A stretch of DNA of 9,419 nt from CAVPRW01 sp046727435 [NCBI: bacterium] (GTDB lineage: Bacteria; Tectomicrobia; Entotheonellia; J063): assembly GCA_046727435.1 (NCBI GenBank), contig JBKPCR010000396.1:1-9419 (forward strand). The letters are read 5' to 3'. The notes beneath the pieces are model-generated. The model was not told the DNA's origin. It ran no database searches and saw only the letters and a program-made list of their open reading frames with translations. How positions within the stretch are numbered: the stretch's first letter is position 1; the number at the start of each line of letters is the position of its first letter. This document shows positions 1 to 5,570 of this stretch, in pieces. A program made the position numbers and the translations under genes.

Positions 1-189
1 GAAAGATTAGAACAGTGTGCCAAAAAGGCTATTGTCTATCTGTCACCAATGGGGTCGACTGTTGCTACCGAGTGCTTATCAGAACACATGATAGCGCTGA
101 AAGACTTTTCCTATCAATTAGTTACGATTACTTGGCGGCTCATAGCAGAAGTGTTGGGTTTGGGCCAAATTAGTGGGCGCTCTCGATGA
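1..189 (+). CDS. 3' end of an unrecognised AT-rich gene, running across a sequence junction
   Basis: An open frame enters from the left window edge in frame 1 and stops at TGA 187-189, giving about 62 residues. The sequence has a natural protein composition (AIVYLSPMGSTVATECLSEH, then a mixed hydrophobic helix ending VLGLG) and is much more AT-rich than the DNA after about 175. The last six to eight residues (ISGRSR) lie in the following GC-rich sequence, which in another frame encodes HAF repeats. The native C-terminus was therefore probably lost at a junction near 160-175. No family was recognised, and no start is visible because the gene begins outside the window. It could also be chance coding in a degenerate region. 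Confidence 0.4.
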   Translation, partial: ERLEQCAKKAIVYLSPMGSTVATECLSEHMIALKDFSYQLVTITWRLIAEVLGLGQISGRSR

Positions 190-796
190 CGGCGGGGTCC
201 TGACGATCCTGGATGTGCCCGGCTCGATTCAGACCGTAGCGCACGGTATCAATAATACTGGCAAGATTGTGGGGACCTACAGTGATTCGCGCGGCGTAGG
301 CCACAGCTTTCTCTATACCGCCGGGGCCTTCACCACCATCGATGTGCCTGGCGCGGCGGCCACGGAGGCTTCTGGCATCAACGATGCCGACCAGATCGTC
401 GGAGCGTATTATGAGGCGAACTTCAAACAGCATGGCTTTCTCGCCACACCGGACACCATCCCGCCCGTGATTACCGTCTCCGCCAGCCCTGCGACGCTGT
501 CGCCGCCCAACGGGAGACTGGTCCCCGTCACCGTGTCAGGGATGATCAGGGATGCGCTCGGCGGCTCCGGGGTAAATAGTGCGGCGTATCAGGTTACGGA
601 CGAATATGGCCAGGTCCAGCCGAGCGGCACCGTGACCCTCGGAATGGATGGCCGGTATGCCTTCACCGTAGCGCTGCAAGCCTCGCGCCGGGGCAATGAT
701 CAGGATGGCCGTCGCTATACGATTGAGGTCAGTGCCACAGACCATGCCGGGAACGAGGGCGTTGCGTCGGCCACCGTCACGGTCCCCCGCAATTAG
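173..796 (+). pseudogene. 5'-truncated extracellular HAF-repeat / Ig-like protein
   Basis: About 207 residues are readable. The first 90 contain two HAF-type repeats, each with a GIN(N/D)-x-x-x-IVG-x-Y core, an aromatic (G/H)(S/G)FL stretch and a T-(I/L)-DVPG motif. Residues from about 95 (PPVITVSASPATLSPPNGR) to the end form an Ig/cadherin-like beta domain ending in TVTVPRN. HAF-repeat proteins are normally secreted and begin with a signal peptide. Here there is none: the frame is closed by TAG at 143-145, and the only possible start is GTG 173 without a ribosome site. Upstream DNA is AT-rich and belongs to another frame. I read this as the 3' part of a surface or secreted protein whose 5' end was removed by a rearrangement near 160-175. 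No catalytic residues are visible; a binding or adhesive role would be inference. Confidence 0.7.
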
Positions 797-865
797 GACC
801 TACGGCACGGAAGCTGTGACGAGACGTCGTAAGAGGTGAGACACACTCCATGCGAGGCTACATAG

Positions 866-1543
866 ATGACTTGGTTATCAGGGCTTTTTGGTATTCTAGG
901 AATTATCATTGGCTATTTTACAAAAATCTTTTCCGACTTATTGATTAAACACCAAGAAAGAAGAAATAACTTAGAAAAGATAATAATTGAAAAGAGATTG
1001 GCTGGTTATGAGCAGATAATTAGTATGGTAAGGTCGGCAAGTTTTGGAATCGGAACATTTGATAGTAGTGTGGTCACGATACAACCATATATATTAAATA
1101 ATCTAGAAGGGTATTATGAGTGGTACCACAAATTCCTGGATGTATATTCTTCTGTAGGTCATTTAATTGATCGTGATTTAGATTATAAACTATGGTTGCT
1201 TCAAAATTATCTCTATAATTTGGAGAGAGTATTGAACAATATGCTTATTATGAGAAATTCGTATAAGGAGAGTAATGAAGATATTGAGAAGGTTAAGAAT
1301 TATGAATCAACAAAGTTAATCAGAATTGGAGAAATAGTATATCCTGATATGAGAAAGCTGACGACGGATATTCTAGAAGAGGCGAGTAAATTTTTCTCTA
1401 GCGGTATCTATAGAACGGAGTTTACCCCGTCAACAATTCGGGTGAGTGAGTATTCTTTTCCAGAATATTTTACGAAATTGGCACTGTTCTCTCGCGGGGA
1501 AGAGCTTCAGAGTATGGCTCGATTTCAGTTCCCTAATACCTAG
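866..1543 (+). CDS. membrane-anchored helical orphan protein, AT-rich
   Basis: Encodes 225 residues starting at ATG 866, with a modest GAGG about 8 nt upstream. Residues 3-27 form one hydrophobic membrane segment (WLSGLFGILGIIIGYF...), followed by a basic, charged helix (HQERRNNLEKIIIEKR) typical of a cytoplasmic coiled-coil start. The rest is rich in Leu, Ile, Tyr, Asn, Glu and Lys, predicted mostly helical, with no recognisable catalytic motif. Base and codon use are strikingly AT-rich (ATA, TTA, AGA, AAT codons) compared with both flanks, which points to recent horizontal transfer. The gene stands alone and ends just before a 14-nt palindrome. Single-TM plus helical cytoplasmic proteins of this size occur in defence islands and as membrane sensors, but nothing here shows such a role. 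Function unknown. Confidence 0.75.
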   Translation: MTWLSGLFGILGIIIGYFTKIFSDLLIKHQERRNNLEKIIIEKRLAGYEQIISMVRSASFGIGTFDSSVVTIQPYILNNLEGYYEWYHKFLDVYSSVGHLIDRDLDYKLWLLQNYLYNLERVLNNMLIMRNSYKESNEDIEKVKNYESTKLIRIGEIVYPDMRKLTTDILEEASKFFSSGIYRTEFTPSTIRVSEYSFPEYFTKLALFSRGEELQSMARFQFPNT

Positions 1544-1549
1544 CAATGA

Positions 1550-1563
1550 TGGGGCATGCCCCA
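1550..1563. repeat. 14-nt perfect palindrome TGGGGCATGCCCCA
   Basis: Seven nucleotides after the stop of the 866-1543 gene. As RNA it has almost no room for a loop and no following T-run, so it is a poor intrinsic terminator. It could be a protein-binding palindrome or a mark of the island boundary, because the base composition changes here. Confidence 0.4.
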
Positions 1564-1860
1564 CCTACCTGGCTCACCCTTGCACGAAGTCACCTCTCCC
1601 CCTACTCACCCCATAGCCACCCTGAAAAAAAGATCGCTTATAGGCCCTCCAGCCGCAACGGGCAGAAAATTTACGGTAAGGCGGTCAGATGTACATTTGC
1701 CACATGAAAACAGGTACTTAGTGGTCTTTCAAACGGCTGGAAAAAGTGGGTTACGCAAGCCGCAATGACGATGCTCAACACAGGGTGGCCAAAAACCCTC
1801 TGCTATGGTGTCAGCACAACCTATTGATTTTCCGATGTCTATACGTGTGTCCTGCGACCT

Positions 1861-1884
1861 GGCCAAAAACTTTAGTTTTCGGCC
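1861..1884 (-). terminator. hairpin downstream of the small secreted-protein gene
   Basis: GGCCAAAAAC and GTTTTCGGCC form a 10-bp stem with one mismatch around the loop TTTA. It lies about 46 nt beyond the stop of the minus-strand gene 1931-2224. There is no clean T-run outside the stem, so it could equally be an IS-derived palindrome. Confidence 0.3.
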
Positions 1885-1894
1885 AGATTCGTTA

Positions 1895-1909
1895 CCGGAA
1901 ATTTTCCGG
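1895..1909. repeat. CCGGAAA-T-TTTCCGG palindrome
   Basis: Perfect 7-bp arms around a single base, 10 nt from the 1861-1884 hairpin and 21 nt from the stop of the neighbouring minus-strand gene. It may be a binding site or part of the same structured 3' region. Confidence 0.35.
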
Positions 1910-1930
1910 CGTTAGCGGCTGTGAGGCCTC

Positions 1931-2224
1931 CTAAGGCGTAGGCCGGCTCGGGTCGATGGTGTCGGGGAGGCAGAGCACCGTCAAATGCACAAACGGCTCT
2001 TGTTGGCGCCTCGCCACAAAACCGTCGTCCCGTGGCGTCACCTCCACTGCCTCCTGGGTGATGCGCTGCTGCTGGATCCGCAAGTCCTCAACACAATCCT
2101 CATGGCGGTCATAGCGGCGATGGATGGTCCAGGGATCGCTACGCGGCACGCCTGGCTCCAGGGATGCGATCGTTTCGATCCACATGACCCATCCGGCCAG
2201 GACGATCACGGCCCAGTGATGCAT
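1931..2224 (-). CDS. small secreted protein with CLPDTxDP C-terminal motif
   Basis: 97 residues. The start ATG (2224-2222) is preceded by AAGGAG with a 5-nt spacer, a strong ribosome site. Residues 4-20 are hydrophobic (WAVIVLAGWVMWIETIA) and look like an uncleaved signal anchor or export signal. The mature part has two cysteines, C44 (HEDCVEDL) and C85 (VLCLPDTIDP), which could pair once exported. I recall short hypothetical proteins of this layout, a hydrophobic N-terminus, a DC motif and a terminal CLPDTVDPRGPK-like sequence, in GC-rich environmental bacteria of the NC10/Nitrospirota type, often in several copies. Their function is unknown to me. The gene is monocistronic; hairpins lie beyond its stop and a long inverted repeat lies about 210 nt upstream. 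Confidence 0.7.
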   Translation of the reverse strand: MHHWAVIVLAGWVMWIETIASLEPGVPRSDPWTIHRRYDRHEDCVEDLRIQQQRITQEAVEVTPRDDGFVARRQQEPFVHLTVLCLPDTIDPSRPTP

Positions 2225-2434
2225 AGGGACTCCTTAGAGAAAATCGGCGCCGCAGCCATCAAAAACTGTCGTCGAGTCCACCCAGAGTCTGCTGGCGCTC
2301 GTCGACTTGCCGACCGGCTGACCGCATTTTACACCCTACGACGAACGCGGTGCCGCGCATACGAGATCATGTGCGCTGATCGTCCCTTTGTTGAGCACCG
2401 GAACGGCGGCCAAACCGTGGCCCCTTCTCAACAT

Positions 2435-2498
2435 GGGGTATGTTCAGGATACGTGTTTATGTCTGACACGACATAAGCACGTATCCCGAACATACCCC
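2435..2498. repeat. long inverted repeat: 29-bp arms, 6-nt loop
   Basis: Left arm 2435-2463 and right arm 2470-2498 are reverse complements at 27 of 29 positions, with TGACAC between them. Arms start GGGGTATGTTC and end CATACCCC. One of the two non-Watson-Crick positions would still pair as G-U in plus-strand RNA, the other in minus-strand RNA. No T-run follows, so it is not a standard terminator. It could be a MITE or palindromic repeat, a protein-binding site or a structured RNA; sequence alone does not decide. Confidence 0.85.
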
Positions 2499-2749
2499 TC
2501 AACGCCGGCCGTTGCCATCTCTTCGAGCGCGGCTGCGAGGGGAGCGGGTGCAGCCTGCACACAGGAGAAAAGCTCGCGCTGCGGAGAAGGCCTGTTCATC
2601 GATGGGGTACCGTCACACCACTCCTCCTTGCCCGTTTCGTGCGCGTTCGCCGATGCGGCCCTTGCTATGGCCTATCACCGACGTCATCCATGGATGGCAT
2701 CATAGGCTACTCAATCGAGACCGCTTGTCCGCACATGTTGGCATGAACG

Positions 2750-2773
2750 AACAGAGTCTGTCGTGACTCTGTT
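2750..2773 (-). terminator. possible 3' stem-loop after the 2830-3285 gene
   Basis: AACAGAGTC and GACTCTGTT form a perfect 9-bp stem around a 6-nt loop, about 57 nt past the stop of the minus-strand gene. The position suits transcript termination or 3'-end protection, but there is no U-tract. Confidence 0.35.
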
Positions 2774-2829
2774 GGCGAACTCCTCTATCGTGAATGCCGC
2801 AGATTATCTTAACGCGGGCATGCCCGCCA

Positions 2830-3285
2830 TCAGAAATCACCGGCTTCGCCGCCGTCCCCGCCGTCATCCTCGCTGAAGAGCGGCAGCTGGAGGCCGTAGC
2901 GCGCCTTGGCGTGGTCGCGGTACGTCTGCGCCTTGAACAGGTGGTGCCGCGCCATGCCGTAGTGATACGCGACGACCTGCCGGTACTCCTCCGGGCCGAA
3001 GATCTCCTCCTGCATGAACACGCGCTCCGGCCGACCGTCATGGCCCTCCCGGACGATGTTGGCGACAGTCGGCCAACCGCGGCCGTCGGTGACTTGCCGC
3101 AACATGCGCCGCACGTGAATGCGCTCCATGTGGGCCACGGCCTTGGCGTAAAACTCCGGGGTGAAATAGCCGTGCGTGCGGCACAGGTCGACATATTCTT
3201 GGATGGTCCCCCAGCGTTGCAGCTGGGACACCTGGAGGAAATGCTCCCGCGTCCCCAACTTGGGTATGTGATCGAGTGGCGTCAT
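2830..3285 (-). CDS. unrecognised soluble protein with acidic tail
   Basis: 151 residues from ATG 3285-3283, chosen because GAGGAG lies 6 nt upstream; an in-frame start at 3318 has no such site. The protein has no signal peptide or membrane segment. Residues 10-125 appear helical, with aromatic-rich stretches (YVDLCRTHGYFTPEFYAKAV at 31-50, YRQVVAYHYGMARHHLF at 101-117) and a basic patch (HMERIHVRRMLRQV at 52-65). The last 13 residues are acidic and glycine-rich (SEDDGGDGGEAGDF). Basic-helical core plus acidic tail could suit a nucleic-acid- or protein-binding factor, but this is inference and no family was recognised. Codon use is GC-rich and regular, matching the resident genome. It is transcribed alone, with a candidate 3' stem-loop at 2750-2773. 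Confidence 0.75.
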   Translation of the reverse strand: MTPLDHIPKLGTREHFLQVSQLQRWGTIQEYVDLCRTHGYFTPEFYAKAVAHMERIHVRRMLRQVTDGRGWPTVANIVREGHDGRPERVFMQEEIFGPEEYRQVVAYHYGMARHHLFKAQTYRDHAKARYGLQLPLFSEDDGGDGGEAGDF

Positions 3286-3783
3286 GGCGGACTCCTCGTC
3301 CCTGGTGTTCGCCGTCAATCCACGGGTGCCGTGCGTCTGGCCGCACGGGGCACTCGCGTCAGCGGGTCAGCTGGGCCTGCTACATAAGTGCATTCTCTGG
3401 GCTCCCGTTGCCTTTTCGTCGGCGGTCATCCTTCAAGAGATGTTGAAGGCCATCTATTGAAGACTCATAATACTATAGCGTATCAGTGATGATGCCGTAT
3501 CTGCAAGAACAATTCTCGCATGTTGAGGAGTCATAGGTCTCATCTTTGGGTCTTACCGTTCATCCCTTGAAGTTTTAGGGCATTGCCGAGCGCCTAGGGG
3601 CGGCTAGGCGGCAAGACGTCGGTCGCGCGCAGGGCTCGCAGGATCTCCTCCGCCTGCCGGCACTGGCAGGGCGATGAGAACCCGGGTGTCAACTCGGAAG
3701 TATCGAGAAACGAAGGAATTACTGGCCAGCTTCCGATAACGGCGCTCCTGTCAACTCAAGGGGTGAGATGACTAGAGAGGCTT
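3286..3783. other. intergenic region between divergent genes, small hairpins only
   Basis: No gene was recognised. Two clean hairpins are present: CCTTCAA/TTGAAGG at 3430-3449 (6-nt loop) and CGCCTAG/CTAGGCG at 3591-3610 (6-nt loop). A 21-codon open frame starts at ATG 3674 without a clear ribosome site and is probably not a gene. The region should contain the promoter of the minus-strand 2830-3285 gene, but I could not place it. Confidence 0.4.
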
Positions 3784-3818
3784 GTGACGTGCTCTTGAGG
3801 ACAATACGTCACTTGACG
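3784..3818. promoter_or_regulatory. operator candidate overlapping the -35 box
   Basis: GTGACGT (3784-3790) is repeated inverted as ACGTCAC (3806-3812) with a 15-nt spacer, putting the half-sites about two DNA turns apart. The right half-site also forms a second inverted repeat with the -35 element, CGTCA-CT-TGACG (3807-3818). A protein bound here would overlap the promoter of the HTH gene. Autoregulation by that protein is inference. Confidence 0.5.
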
Positions 3819-3841
3819 ATATTCAATGGCTCCCATATAGT
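3813..3841 (+). promoter_or_regulatory. sigma70-type promoter TTGACG-N17-TATAGT
   Basis: The -35 TTGACG (3813-3818) and -10 TATAGT (3836-3841) each match consensus at five of six positions, with the optimal 17-nt spacing. The expected start of transcription near 3848 leaves a leader of about 24 nt before the ribosome site and ATG of the HTH gene. Confidence 0.65.
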
Positions 3842-3871
3842 CTTCGCTCGATTCAGCGGAAAGGAGGCGAT

Positions 3872-4099
3872 ATGGTGGCCGACACGGTGTTACTGACCGT
3901 GCAGCAAGTCGCTGACCGTCTAGCGGTACAGCCCATTACGGTACGTCGCTGGCTCGCGCGTGGCGAAATAAAGGGCGTACGGTTCGGGAGGCTGTGGCGT
4001 ATTAGTGAACAGGAGGTTGAGCGCTTTATCCGCGAACATCAACATGAGGGGGATAAACGATGGACGAATCACCGCGCCAACAACAGGAAGAGCAGCTGA
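3872..4099 (+). CDS. excisionase-family / MerR-like helix-turn-helix DNA-binding protein
   Basis: 75 residues. ATG 3872 follows AAGGAGG with a 5-nt spacer. Residues 7-53 match the excisionase/HTH_17 fold: LLTVQQVADRL (helix 1), the turn AVQPITVRRWLARG (recognition helix with W27), then the wing IKGVRFGRLWRISEQEVERFI. Proteins with this domain act as recombination directionality factors for integrases or as small transcription regulators. No integrase is present in this window, so a regulatory role or a stranded mobile-element gene are both possible. The basic C-terminal tail (KRWTNHRANNRKSS) overlaps the next gene by 40 nt, implying translational coupling. A sigma70-like promoter and an inverted-repeat operator lie directly upstream, which would suit autoregulation. 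Confidence 0.85.
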   Translation: MVADTVLLTVQQVADRLAVQPITVRRWLARGEIKGVRFGRLWRISEQEVERFIREHQHEGDKRWTNHRANNRKSS

Positions 4100-4287
4100 G
4101 CCGCTGCAACCGCAAGTGGACGGAGGTCACAAACACCGCGGGTTACCCGATAGACCAAGGCATTCGGGAGCTACAAGACTGCATCGATACCGTACAGCGC
4201 TTGGACCTCCTTCCAGAAGAGACGCGCACAGAGACGATGCTGAGGTACTCCGACGCTATAGACGAACTCCGAGAGCGCAACCCGTAA
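4060..4287 (+). CDS. small unknown protein overlapping the HTH gene
   Basis: 75 residues from ATG 4060, with GAGGGGGA a few nucleotides upstream inside the preceding gene. The sequence is charged and helical (IRELQDCIDTVQRLDLLPEETRTETMLRYSD in two helices), with cysteines C16 and C41 and no membrane or signal segment. The 40-nt overlap with the HTH gene and the 13-nt gap to the next ribosome-bound start suggest one transcript. A small helical partner of an HTH protein could be an antitoxin-like or adaptor protein, but no family was recognised and no toxin is evident. Confidence 0.55.
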   Translation: MDESPRQQQEEQLSRCNRKWTEVTNTAGYPIDQGIRELQDCIDTVQRLDLLPEETRTETMLRYSDAIDELRERNP

Positions 4288-4300
4288 GCACAGGAGGACT

Positions 4301-4768
4301 ATGGACGAAGCGAACCGCGCGGAACGAATACTCGGCGACGCGATCGGCCGCCACATCATTGAGGCGATCGACGCGGGGTTCCAGCCGCCGCCAGGGGGAA
4401 GTGCTGGATACGGGGACTTGTGGGGGGTATCAGGACCAGGGGGCGGGGGCGATCGTGGCTCCTGGGGGCGATGCGGGCCCCTCTCCCTCGAGGGAGAGGG
4501 TGGGGGCCGCGGGTGGCCATGTGCACACGTGGATCGCGCTAGGCTATCTCCACCTCGGGGACCAACGGCTGCGGCGAGGGCAGCCGACGCACTGGCGTGT
4601 AGGTCTCTTCGCTCGGCGCCAATTCTACCCCCGCGGTCAGGGAGGCGACCAGGTGCTGAAGCCGCTGGAAGAGCTCTCGCACGCCCTGAGGCGAGTGGCG
4701 GTAGAACGCGAGCAGCTCCCGGTAGGTGCTGGCATTGGCGTGCAGGAGGGGAGCAGACCGCTCGTTGA
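4301..4768 (+). CDS. third ORF of the HTH operon; only the N-terminus looks genuine
   Basis: ATG 4301 follows AGGAGG with a short spacer, 13 nt after the previous stop, so translation very probably starts here. Residues 1-32 (MDEANRAERILGDAIGRHII..., ending FQPPPG) look like a real amphipathic helix. After about residue 33 the composition becomes low-complexity Gly, Arg and Pro, and the frame runs through a 22-nt palindrome and then antisense to the well-supported 4539-5156 gene until TGA 4766-4768. The 3' part is therefore probably not native coding sequence. Likely explanations are a frameshift or insertion of a palindromic repeat that removed the original end. The true C-terminus cannot be set from the sequence. 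Confidence 0.4.
   Translation: MDEANRAERILGDAIGRHIIEAIDAGFQPPPGGSAGYGDLWGVSGPGGGGDRGSWGRCGPLSLEGEGGGRGWPCAHVDRARLSPPRGPTAAARAADALACRSLRSAPILPPRSGRRPGAEAAGRALARPEASGGRTRAAPGRCWHWRAGGEQTAR
4479..4500. repeat. REP-like perfect 22-nt palindrome
   Basis: CCCTCTCCCTC followed directly by its reverse complement GAGGGAGAGGG. CCCTCTCCC/GGGAGAGGG palindromes are common dispersed extragenic repeats in GC-rich bacteria. It sits between convergent genes, 39 nt from the 3' end of the minus-strand 4539-5156 gene, where it could also stop or stabilise transcripts from either side. Confidence 0.7.
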
Positions 4769-5156
4769 GCTGTTCCACGGCCGCGACGATGCGCCGCAGG
4801 TCCTCCACGGTGTGGCCACAATGATGTTGGATCTCCTGGCAGGTGCGCTCGATTGCGGCGACGGCATTAAGGGTTCTGGCCATTGGCGGCAGGGCCGCGA
4901 AATCACGGCGGGCGATGGCTTCCAGCGCGGGGGTATAGGCTTCCTGCAGGGCCGACAACTCGCTGAGGAGCGTCTTCGCCTGGGTCAGCGCCGGGGCCCA
5001 GGCCTGCCGCAGCTCCTCGAGATCATCCGCTTCCTGATCATGCTGGCGGGCCTCCAGACGATTGAGCTGGGCGAGGTGGCCCCCCATAGCCAGGGCGTCC
5101 GGATCGGCATCACCCTGGCGGACGGTGGGCGTGGTGCTGGGTGTTTTGCGTGGCAT
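4539..5156 (-). CDS. all-helical cytoplasmic protein, function unknown
   Basis: 205 residues from ATG 5156-5154, with AAGGGGA a few nucleotides upstream. A Thr/Pro-rich tail (1-20) precedes long amphipathic helices: 27-50 (HLAQLNRLEARQHDQEADDL), 57-85, 96-135 (with C106 and C113 in TCQEIQHHCGH) and 140-178. The C-terminal 25 residues are Pro-rich and probably disordered. There is no signal peptide or membrane segment, so a cytoplasmic helical-bundle or coiled-coil scaffold is likely. It lies 9 nt behind the stop of the small broken gene 5166-5376, which also has helical coiled-coil character, so the pair probably formed one operon. It is unlike any enzyme family I know. Confidence 0.75.
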   Translation of the reverse strand: MPRKTPSTTPTVRQGDADPDALAMGGHLAQLNRLEARQHDQEADDLEELRQAWAPALTQAKTLLSELSALQEAYTPALEAIARRDFAALPPMARTLNAVAAIERTCQEIQHHCGHTVEDLRRIVAAVEQLNERSAPLLHANASTYRELLAFYRHSPQGVRELFQRLQHLVASLTAGVELAPSEETYTPVRRLPSPQPLVPEVEIA

Positions 5157-5165
5157 AGGGTCCCC

Positions 5166-5376
5166 TTATTTCGCCGGTAACAATGAGTATTGGAAGGTCA
5201 CGCTCTTCGCCGCCAGCATCGCGGTCAATGATGCAATGTCCGCGTTGAGGCTGGCCATCGCCTCGCTGATACGCTGCGGCGTGCCCTGGTGCTGCTCCAC
5301 CGCGGTGGCGAGCTGTGGAGTGTCCGCGAATCGCCTCCACGGATTTGGACGTTTTATGTTGCAAAATATCGGTCAC
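5166..5376 (-). pseudogene. frameshifted small helical protein gene upstream of 4539-5156
   Basis: The C-terminal frame (TAA 5168-5166) reads TPQLATAVEQHQGTPQRISE, then AMASLNADIASLTAMLAAKS and a short VTFQYSLLPAK tail. This is a convincing phasin-like or coiled-coil helix, but the frame has no good start and closes at a TGA at 5375-5373. A different frame starts at GTG 5376 (VTDILQHKTSKSVEAIRGHS) and loses coherence at about 5320-5335. Joining the two near that point gives a coherent protein of about 70 residues, so a one-base indel (mutation or assembly error) is the simplest reading. No ribosome site precedes GTG 5376. The junction lies inside a 30-nt sequence repeated at 8656-8685. Confidence 0.5.
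5315..5344. repeat. 30-nt repeat, copy A (partner 8656-8685)
   Basis: Identical to 8656-8685 at 27 of 30 positions, same orientation, sharing the core TGTCCGCGAATC and the end CTCCACGGAT. In this copy GTGGAG and CTCCAC also form a 6-bp inverted repeat. Weaker similarity continues for about 30 nt to the right in both copies. Confidence 0.7.
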
Positions 5377-5492
5377 GCGAGGCAGGCAATTGTCATAACC
5401 TGCCGGCCTACGGCGAACGAGGCGCGTATGGAGGCCTCCGGCTGCACGAGACTGAGGAACAGTCGGGCAGGGGACGTGCGGTGGAAGCCGAG

Positions 5493-5520
5493 CGGGAGAG
5501 GAGTGGTCGCTCCCCTCCCG
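5493..5520. repeat. GC-rich hairpin downstream of the CBS gene
   Basis: An 11-bp stem with one A-C mismatch (5493-5503 with 5510-5520) around the loop TGGTCG, about 50 nt beyond the stop of the minus-strand CBS gene. It could end or protect that transcript, although no U-tract follows. Confidence 0.5.
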
Positions 5521-5570
5521 GCATGCGCAGGAGACACCCGCGGGGTGGCAGTGGTGGGGGCCTGCCCCGG

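Larger units (their letters stand above)
1564..1930. other. gene-free stretch with hairpins and a direct repeat
   Basis: No convincing gene on either strand; short open frames lack ribosome sites and protein-like composition. The 11-mer TGGCCAAAAAC occurs twice in direct orientation (1786-1796 and 1860-1870), and two adjacent palindromes follow at 1861-1884 and 1895-1909. Repeated GGCCA motifs with palindromes are reminiscent of insertion-sequence ends, but no transposase fragment was recognised. Confidence 0.35.
2225..2829. other. 605-bp intergenic region containing a long hairpin
   Basis: Lies upstream of the 97-residue gene and downstream of the 2830-3285 gene, both minus strand. Several frames are open, but none has a ribosome site or protein-like composition. 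It holds the 64-nt hairpin at 2435-2498, a 12-nt palindrome CATCCATGGATG at 2685-2696 and a 9-bp stem-loop at 2750-2773. Nothing else was recognised. Confidence 0.45.

Noticed and set aside
1985-2476. 163-codon plus-strand frame
   Set aside because: Antisense to the small secreted-protein gene and running into the long hairpin; no ribosome site.
2435-2498. CRISPR or tandem repeat array
   Set aside because: Only one inverted pair is present, with no repeated spacer-repeat unit; nowhere else in the window is there a regular array.
2794-3387. 197-codon plus-strand frame
   Set aside because: Antisense shadow of the 2830-3285 gene, which has a strong ribosome site and protein-like composition.
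4005-5180. Very long plus-strand open frame (391 codons)
   Set aside because: It runs antisense to the well-supported 4539-5156 gene, overlaps two better small genes, has no ribosome site and reads as low-complexity Arg/Gly/Gln sequence; GC-rich DNA easily leaves such frames open.
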